Assembly (NCBI RefSeq): GCF_006483445.1 | Contig: NZ_PPPT01000148.1 | Coordinates: forward strand, 1-43,281 | DNA length: 43,281 bases | DNA from: Bradyrhizobium guangdongense | Lineage (GTDB): Bacteria > Pseudomonadota > Alphaproteobacteria > Rhizobiales > Xanthobacteraceae | Direction: 5' to 3' | In this document: positions 38,841 to 43,281 of the stretch, in pieces | How the letters are laid out: the number at the start of each line of letters is the position of its first letter | How positions within the stretch are numbered: the stretch's first letter is position 1 | Position numbers and translations under genes: made by a program | Notes under the pieces: generated by a model | Databases searched by the model: none | The model's input: only the letters and a program-made list of their open reading frames with translations | Told to the model about the DNA's origin: nothing

Positions 38841-39659
38841 TCAGGGCAAGGGGCGCTGTCGAAAATGCGCGACTATGCTCGCATGACGATCGCGGCCTGC
38901 GGCCACCAGCACCCCGTGCGCCACTTCCCGGCGATTGTAGAGGATGGGATCTCCGGAGAGCTCGCTCATTCTACCATCCGCTTCCTGCACGATCAAATCG
39001 GCCGCCGCAAGGTCCCAGTCATGGCTGTTACCCCCCGCAAAAGCCGCATCGAGCGCGCCATCGGCGACCCGGCACAGCCTGAGCGCGAGCGAACCGATTC
39101 GCGGATGCAGCTTGATGTCGCCGGCATGCGGATTGAGCCGCTCCACCAGCGGCTTTGGCCCGGCCATGCGGGCGAAGTCAAGCGCGGATCCCGGCGCCGT
39201 CCGCACCGGCTTGTCGTTGAGCACCGTGCCCCGTCCGCGGGCCGCGAAGAAGAACTCACCGGTCGTGGGCGCGAAGACCGCGGCGAGGGCCGGCGAGGAA
39301 TCTTCGACCAGCGCGACGCTGACGCACCAGTCGTCATGGCCATTGAGATAGTTGCGCGTCCCGTCGATGGGGTCGACCACCCATGTCAACCGCCGCGACA
39401 GCCGCGCCTCGTCGTCTGCGCTCTCCTCCGACAGCCAGCCATAGTCCGGCGTCGCAGCGCGCAGGCGCGCTTCCAGGAGATCGTTGACGGCGATGTCGGC
39501 TTCCGAGACCGGCGAGGACGCGCCTTTGGTCCACTTCTTCAGCTCGGTGCGGAACATCGACAGCGCGAGCTGGCCTGCTTCGCGCACCGTCGCCTTCAGC
39601 AGTGCGGCGTCGTGATTGAGGATCTTCTCGTCCAGAGTGTTCGCGTCAGCGGCCGCCAA
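38841..39659 (-). CDS. Inositol-monophosphatase-family phosphatase, CysQ-like
   Basis: A 272-residue magnesium-dependent, lithium-sensitive-type phosphatase. Motifs are SPVSEADIAVNDLL, WLSEES, VVDPIDGTRNYLNGHDDWCVSVAL (metal site DPIDGT) and HDWDLAAADLIVQEADG. The family includes 3'(2'),5'-bisphosphate nucleotidase (CysQ) and inositol monophosphatase. In the alphaproteobacterial waaA/lpxK locus this gene is usually annotated as the former; substrate specificity cannot be decided from sequence alone. It overlaps the pmbA stop by 14 bases. Confidence 0.85.
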   Translation of the reverse strand: MAAADANTLDEKILNHDAALLKATVREAGQLALSMFRTELKKWTKGASSPVSEADIAVNDLLEARLRAATPDYGWLSEESADDEARLSRRLTWVVDPIDGTRNYLNGHDDWCVSVALVEDSSPALAAVFAPTTGEFFFAARGRGTVLNDKPVRTAPGSALDFARMAGPKPLVERLNPHAGDIKLHPRIGSLALRLCRVADGALDAAFAGGNSHDWDLAAADLIVQEADGRMSELSGDPILYNRREVAHGVLVAAGRDRHASIVAHFRQRPLP

Positions 39660-41043
39660 GCGTCAGCCCCTCGATGCGCACCGTCGGCGCGTTGACGCCG
39701 TAACGGAATTCGAGATCGTTGGCCGGCTGCATCGACTTGAAGATCTCGAACAAATGGCCCGCGATAGTGACCTCGCTCACGGGATAGGTGAGCTTGCCGT
39801 TCTCGATCCAGAAGCCGGAGGCGCCGCGGCTGTAATCACCGGTAACGCCGTTGACGCCGGAGCCGATCAGGTCGGTGACGTAAAAGCCCTGCTTGATGTC
39901 GGACATCAGTTCTTCAGGCGTCGCGCTACCGGCTTCGAGATGCAGATTATACGGCCCCGGCGACGGCGAGGACGACACGCCGCGATGGGCGTGGCCGGTG
40001 GTCTGTAGCCCGAGCTCGCGCGCTGTCGCGCAATCCAGAAGCCACGTCGTCAGCACGCCCTCGTCGATCAGCGCAACCTTCTTCACGGCGACGCCTTCGG
40101 CATCGAAAGTCTGCGAGCGCAATCCGCGGCGGCGCAGGGGATCGTCGATGATGCGGATGTTCTTCGCAAACAATTGCTGGCCGAGCTTGTCCTTCAGGAA
40201 GCTGGTCTTGCGCGCGATCGAGGCACCGTTGATGGCGCCGACGAGATGACCGACCAGCGAGCCCGAGACGCGCGGATCGAACAACACGGGCACCTTGCAG
40301 GTCTCGACCTTGCGCGGATTGGACCGCGCCACCGTGCGCTCGCCGGCGGAGCGGCCGACGGTCTCGGGCGACAACAGATCGGATCCATGCGGCGCCGAGG
40401 TGAAATCATAATCGCGCTCCATGCCGGTACCTTCACCGGAGATGGCCGTCGCGGAGATGCCCTGGCTCGAACGCAGGTAAGTTCCGTGGAAACCGGTGCT
40501 GGTGACCAGCACCATGCCGCCGATGCCGGCTGAGGCCGATGCACCGCCCGACTTGGTGACGCCCTTTACCGCGAGCGCGGCCGCTTCGGCTGCGAGCGCG
40601 CGGCGTTCCAGTTCCGACGTCGCGGGGACATTCGGATCGAGCAGATCGAGGTCGGGAAAGTCGCGCGCGAGCAGCGCGGGATCGGCGAGGCCGACATATT
40701 TGTCGTCGGGCGCGACGCGCGCCATCGCGACCGCGCGTTCCGCAAGCTTGGTCACGGCATCACCGCTGACGTCGTTGGTTGAGACCACCGCTTGGCGCTG
40801 GCCGACCAGCACACGCAGGCCGACATCGTCGCCTTCGGACCGCTCGGATTCCTCGACGCGGCCATCGCGTACCTCGACACCTTGCGAGATGCCGCGCACT
40901 GCGACCGCATCGGCCGCATCAGCGCCGGCGCGCTTGGCGGCTTCGACCAGCCGCTGCGCGAGATCGGACAGCGCGGACTGATCGAACAAATCGGCATTGG
41001 CTTTGGCGGCAAGCGCCGATGCGGGCGATGGTGAAGAGTTCAC
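39646..41043 (-). CDS. pmbA: TldD/PmbA family protein (PmbA/TldE type)
   Basis: PmbA (TldE) is the non-catalytic partner of TldD in a heterodimeric metalloprotease that processes small peptides (microcin B17, CcdA in E. coli). The 465-residue product lacks the HExxxH zinc motif of TldD, as expected of PmbA, and shows GDDVGLRVLVGQRQAVVSTND, VPVLFDPRVSGSLVGHLVGA, FDAEGVAVKKVALIDEGVLTTWL and SRGASGFWIENG. tldD is not in the window. First gene of the operon; a 24-base-period direct repeat lies about 130 bases upstream. Confidence 0.93.
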   Translation of the reverse strand: MNSSPSPASALAAKANADLFDQSALSDLAQRLVEAAKRAGADAADAVAVRGISQGVEVRDGRVEESERSEGDDVGLRVLVGQRQAVVSTNDVSGDAVTKLAERAVAMARVAPDDKYVGLADPALLARDFPDLDLLDPNVPATSELERRALAAEAAALAVKGVTKSGGASASAGIGGMVLVTSTGFHGTYLRSSQGISATAISGEGTGMERDYDFTSAPHGSDLLSPETVGRSAGERTVARSNPRKVETCKVPVLFDPRVSGSLVGHLVGAINGASIARKTSFLKDKLGQQLFAKNIRIIDDPLRRRGLRSQTFDAEGVAVKKVALIDEGVLTTWLLDCATARELGLQTTGHAHRGVSSSPSPGPYNLHLEAGSATPEELMSDIKQGFYVTDLIGSGVNGVTGDYSRGASGFWIENGKLTYPVSEVTIAGHLFEIFKSMQPANDLEFRYGVNAPTVRIEGLTLGGR

Positions 41044-41171
41044 GAACGAAATCCTGTTGGGATAAGCGCCTTCGAGGCGACGGCGGCCGGAACTACCAGA
41101 TGTGCCCTATTTCCGCGGACTTCAAGCATTTTCACTGCGTCAAAAGCTCAGATTCTCGGTTTCCGCGCAAC

Positions 41172-41212
41172 GTCTCGTCAATCATGCGTGCCAAGGTCTT
41201 GTCAATCATGCG
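41172..41212. repeat. Direct repeat upstream of the pmbA-lpxK operon
   Basis: GTCTCGTCAATCATGCG (41172-41188) and GTCTTGTCAATCATGCG (41196-41212) differ at one of 17 positions, with a 24-base period. Read on the minus strand each copy contains a TTGAC(A/G) -35-like hexamer; the one nearer pmbA has GAGAAT 18 bases further on. The gap 41044-41319 holds no gene. It may be a regulatory site for the operon or for the divergent gene at 41320. Confidence 0.5.
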
Positions 41213-41319
41213 CAGCGGTCACGCCCCCTTAACCAGCCTTTTTAAGCCAATTCCGAAGCGGCCGCGCTAAGGTCTCTCGCATCGACCGGGAACATAATCC
41301 TGGCGGGGAGACTAAAGCC

Positions 41320-41838
41320 GTGAGGCGTCAAACAGTAACAAGCGGGATCAATCCCGCCGGGTCGAGCCGCGCTCTGCGGCTCGACCCTCTTTCTCTGCCG
41401 GTCCGGTTCGACGCGCATGATCCGCGCGCCGACGGATACACCAGGCAGATCGAGCTTCACCGCGAACGCGTCGTGCTCCGTCGTGCCGTGCGCGGCATGC
41501 AGATGGCGGTCAACGTCCGCGTCAGCGACTTCATCGGCATCGCACTGCGCGGCATCGACGAGACCCAGACGCTCGTGCTGGTGCATCGCGATCCCTCGCT
41601 CTCGGTGCCGCTCGGCGTCAGCGCCGACAGCGAAGAGATCATCAATGCCTGGGCAATGTGGAGCGAGATTTTTGCGCTGCCCCAGCTCGACGAGGCCAAG
41701 CGCGATCCCGCGCCGCGCCGGCGTCGCCGCAACGCGATCCGCGATCGCCGTCCGAAGTTTCTGGTGCGCCGTCGCGCCGGTGTCGCGCGCGATCTCTCCG
41801 TTCATCGCGACGAGCGCGAGATCATCGCGCGGAATTGA
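41320..41838 (+). CDS. DUF6101-like conserved hypothetical protein
   Basis: A 172-residue soluble protein without assigned function, of a type found in Bradyrhizobium and relatives (annotated DUF6101, from memory). A core rich in short beta-strand-like segments (LRLDPLSLPVRFDA, IELHRERVVLRRAVRGMQMAVNVRVSDFIGIAL in parts, LVLVHRDPSLSVPL) is followed by an arginine-rich tail (RRRRRNAIRDRR) that could bind nucleic acid. The start is GTG 41320 with GGGGAG about ten bases upstream. Convergent with ubiA. Confidence 0.75.
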   Translation: MRRQTVTSGINPAGSSRALRLDPLSLPVRFDAHDPRADGYTRQIELHRERVVLRRAVRGMQMAVNVRVSDFIGIALRGIDETQTLVLVHRDPSLSVPLGVSADSEEIINAWAMWSEIFALPQLDEAKRDPAPRRRRRNAIRDRRPKFLVRRRAGVARDLSVHRDEREIIARN

Positions 41839-41849
41839 GTTCGGGAATT

Positions 41850-41989
41850 GTAGGGTGGGTTAGCCATGCGATTGCGCAAAGCGCAATTCGCTGGGCGTAA
41901 CCCACCTCTTTTGTATCCGCGGCAACAGAAGCGGTGGGTTACGCCGGGCGGACTGCGCTTCGCGCAGCCGCCCTGCTAACCCACCCTAC
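41850..41989. repeat. GTAGGGTGGGTTA-ended nested inverted repeat
   Basis: Perfect 13-base ends GTAGGGTGGGTTA (41850-41862) and TAACCCACCCTAC (41977-41989). Inside is a second pair, GGCGTAACCCACC and GGTGGGTTACGCC, so the element can fold as two hairpins or one cruciform. It lies between convergent genes, and its right end contains the ubiA stop codon. Confidence 0.85.
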
Positions 41990-42918
41990 GAAGCGCGCAG
42001 CACCGCATCCGCGAGCAATCCAGCAAACAGCAGCAGCCCGGCATGCTTGTTCGATTTGAACAGCCGCAGGCACAGGGCGGGATCGTCGATCCGCAAGCGC
42101 TTGATCTGCCAGGCCAGGTGCAGGGCAAAGGCGGCAAGACCAAGCCAGGCCGGAAGCCGCGCGTCGCTCGAGGCGAGCGCCACGCCGATCAACACCACCG
42201 CGAGCCCGTAGAACATGATCAGCGCCTGATGCGTGTGCGCGCCGAACAGGCGCGCGGTGGATTTGACGCCGATCAGCGCGTCGTCCTCGGCGTCCTGATG
42301 CGCATAGATCGTGTCGTAGCCGATCACCCAGGCGATGGAGCCGGCATAGAGCACGAGCGCGGTGAGATCGATCTTGCCGAAGGTGACGGCAAATCCCATC
42401 AGCGCGCCCCAGGAAAAGGCGAGCCCGAGGAAGACCTGCGGCCACCAGGTGATGCGCTTCATGAAGGGATAGATCGCAACGATCACCAGCGAGGCGATGC
42501 CGGTCGCCACCGCGAAGCGGTTGAACTGCAGGAGAATGACGAGGCCGATCAGCGCCTGCACGAGCATGAAGGCCAGCGCCTGCTTCACACTCACCTGCCC
42601 CGCGGGCAGCGGCCGCGACCGCGTGCGCTCGACCTGGGCGTCGAGGTCGCGATCGGTGATGTCGTTCCAGGCGCAGCCGGCGCCGCGCATGACGAAAGCG
42701 CCGATCAGGAACAGCACGATGATGAGCGGCAGCCGGCTGACGTCGTGCGCCATGCCGGCAGCGAGCGCCGCCGACCACCAGCACGGCATCAGCAGAAGCC
42801 AGGAGCCGATCGGACGGTCGTAGCGGGAGATGCGCAAGTATGGCCGCGCCCATTCCGGCGCGCGGGTATCGACCCAGTTGCCGGTGGAGTCGGCAACGCG
42901 GGCACTCACCTCGCTCAT
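41986..42918 (-). CDS. ubiA: 4-hydroxybenzoate polyprenyltransferase
   Basis: UbiA attaches the polyprenyl tail to 4-hydroxybenzoate in ubiquinone synthesis. The 310-residue product is a polytopic membrane protein with the first aspartate-rich motif NDITDRDLD followed by AQVERTRSRPLP, and the second acidic motif in YDTIYAHQDAEDDALIG. About eight hydrophobic helices are seen. Start ATG 42918 overlaps the upstream hypothetical gene stop by four bases. The TAG stop is inside the adjacent repeat element, so the last residues may be set by that insertion. Confidence 0.95.
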   Translation of the reverse strand: MSEVSARVADSTGNWVDTRAPEWARPYLRISRYDRPIGSWLLLMPCWWSAALAAGMAHDVSRLPLIIVLFLIGAFVMRGAGCAWNDITDRDLDAQVERTRSRPLPAGQVSVKQALAFMLVQALIGLVILLQFNRFAVATGIASLVIVAIYPFMKRITWWPQVFLGLAFSWGALMGFAVTFGKIDLTALVLYAGSIAWVIGYDTIYAHQDAEDDALIGVKSTARLFGAHTHQALIMFYGLAVVLIGVALASSDARLPAWLGLAAFALHLAWQIKRLRIDDPALCLRLFKSNKHAGLLLFAGLLADAVLRAS

Positions 42919-43281
42919 CGGGTCAAAACATTACCGTTGAGCGTATCGAAGGTGCTGCCGCCCTTCTTGCCGGTGTTGGCTTCGGGAGCCGAGCCGGAGC
43001 CGATGACCTCGCTCAGCGACGGACCGGCGGGCCGCGCCTGCTTCATCTGCTGCGCCACGTTGCAGACCTTGGCCTGCATGCCTTCGGTGTTCTTGTGTCC
43101 AGCCCTGAGCTGGTCGGCGACTTGCGGCGGAATTCCGCATTTGGCGGAATTGGCCTCGACGAATTTCAGCATCTTGATTTCAGCCTGCGAGAAACTGCCG
43201 ATCAGCTTGCAGGCCTCATCGGGCGGCGCATGCCGGTCGCTCGCCGCCTTGATCAGCTTGCCGCGCTTCTCGGCTTCCTCG
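42915..43281 (-). CDS. Hypothetical protein, 5' end beyond the window
   Basis: The frame is open to the window edge; 121 codons are visible. The text includes DEACKLIGSFSQAEIKMLKFVEANSAKCGIPPQV in parts and KVCNVAQQMKQA, with three cysteines spaced across the segment, and a Gly/Ser-rich C-terminus. The paired cysteines suggest an exported, disulfide-bonded protein, but the N-terminus is not visible. I recognise it only as a conserved Bradyrhizobium-type hypothetical. It overlaps the ubiA start by four bases. Confidence 0.7.
   Translation of the reverse strand, partial: EEAEKRGKLIKAASDRHAPPDEACKLIGSFSQAEIKMLKFVEANSAKCGIPPQVADQLRAGHKNTEGMQAKVCNVAQQMKQARPAGPSLSEVIGSGSAPEANTGKKGGSTFDTLNGNVLTR

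Noticed and set aside
41939..42853. 304-codon minus-strand frame overlapping ubiA
   Set aside because: It is a +1 shadow of ubiA with Arg/Ala-rich text and no conserved motif.

Overview
This window looks like chromosomal DNA of a Bradyrhizobium-type alphaproteobacterium (Bradyrhizobium/Rhodopseudomonas group). I infer this from the high GC content, the Rhizobiales gene orders (uvrC-pgsA-moaD-moaE; ileS-lspA; pmbA...waaA-lpxK), the DUF2093, DUF4170 and DUF6101-type small proteins, and the many short inverted-repeat elements between genes. No rRNA, tRNA, CRISPR array, prophage or intact insertion sequence is visible. Most of the window is core housekeeping DNA with a few accessory insertions.

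Layout. 1-5976 (+): the 3' part of uvrC, pgsA, moaD, moaE, prmB, then a coupled pair of membrane proteins (holin-like and YihY/BrkB). 6007-8516: a methyltransferase divergent from a winged-helix/TPR regulator, with a tandem direct repeat between them. 8855-11735: an EAL-domain protein with degenerate catalytic motifs, a HAD hydrolase, and a single-domain response regulator on the opposite strand. 11964-17760: ribF, ileS and lspA. A RES toxin with an unusual antitoxin sits on the minus strand between ribF and ileS. 17867-22098: a secreted protein of unknown function, two M16 peptidase-family proteins (one with and one without the zinc site) and arfB. 22313-27341: mutL, rsmD, rluB (with a very long disordered N-terminus) and tadA.

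27453-31942 (-): a close relative of fluoroacetate dehalogenase, purD, and a three-gene operon (hydrolase, membrane protein, winged-helix regulator) with an operator-like inverted repeat. 32061-35386: xseA, a small membrane protein, a dienelactone-hydrolase-like protein whose nucleophile position is alanine, and a DUF2093 protein. 35514-41043 (-): a tightly overlapping six-gene operon, pmbA, a CysQ/inositol-phosphatase-like gene, a DUF4170 gene, a DUF374 acyltransferase, waaA and lpxK, largely concerned with lipid A and Kdo. 41320-43281: a DUF6101-like gene, ubiA, and the 3' end of a hypothetical gene.

The most unusual item is the antitoxin at 13395-13841. Its C-terminal half is a typical MbcA/ParS/Xre toxin-binding domain, but in place of the usual Xre helix-turn-helix its N-terminal part carries the signature of NepR, the anti-sigma factor of the alphaproteobacterial general stress response. 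It could physically link a RES toxin to EcfG/PhyR stress signalling.
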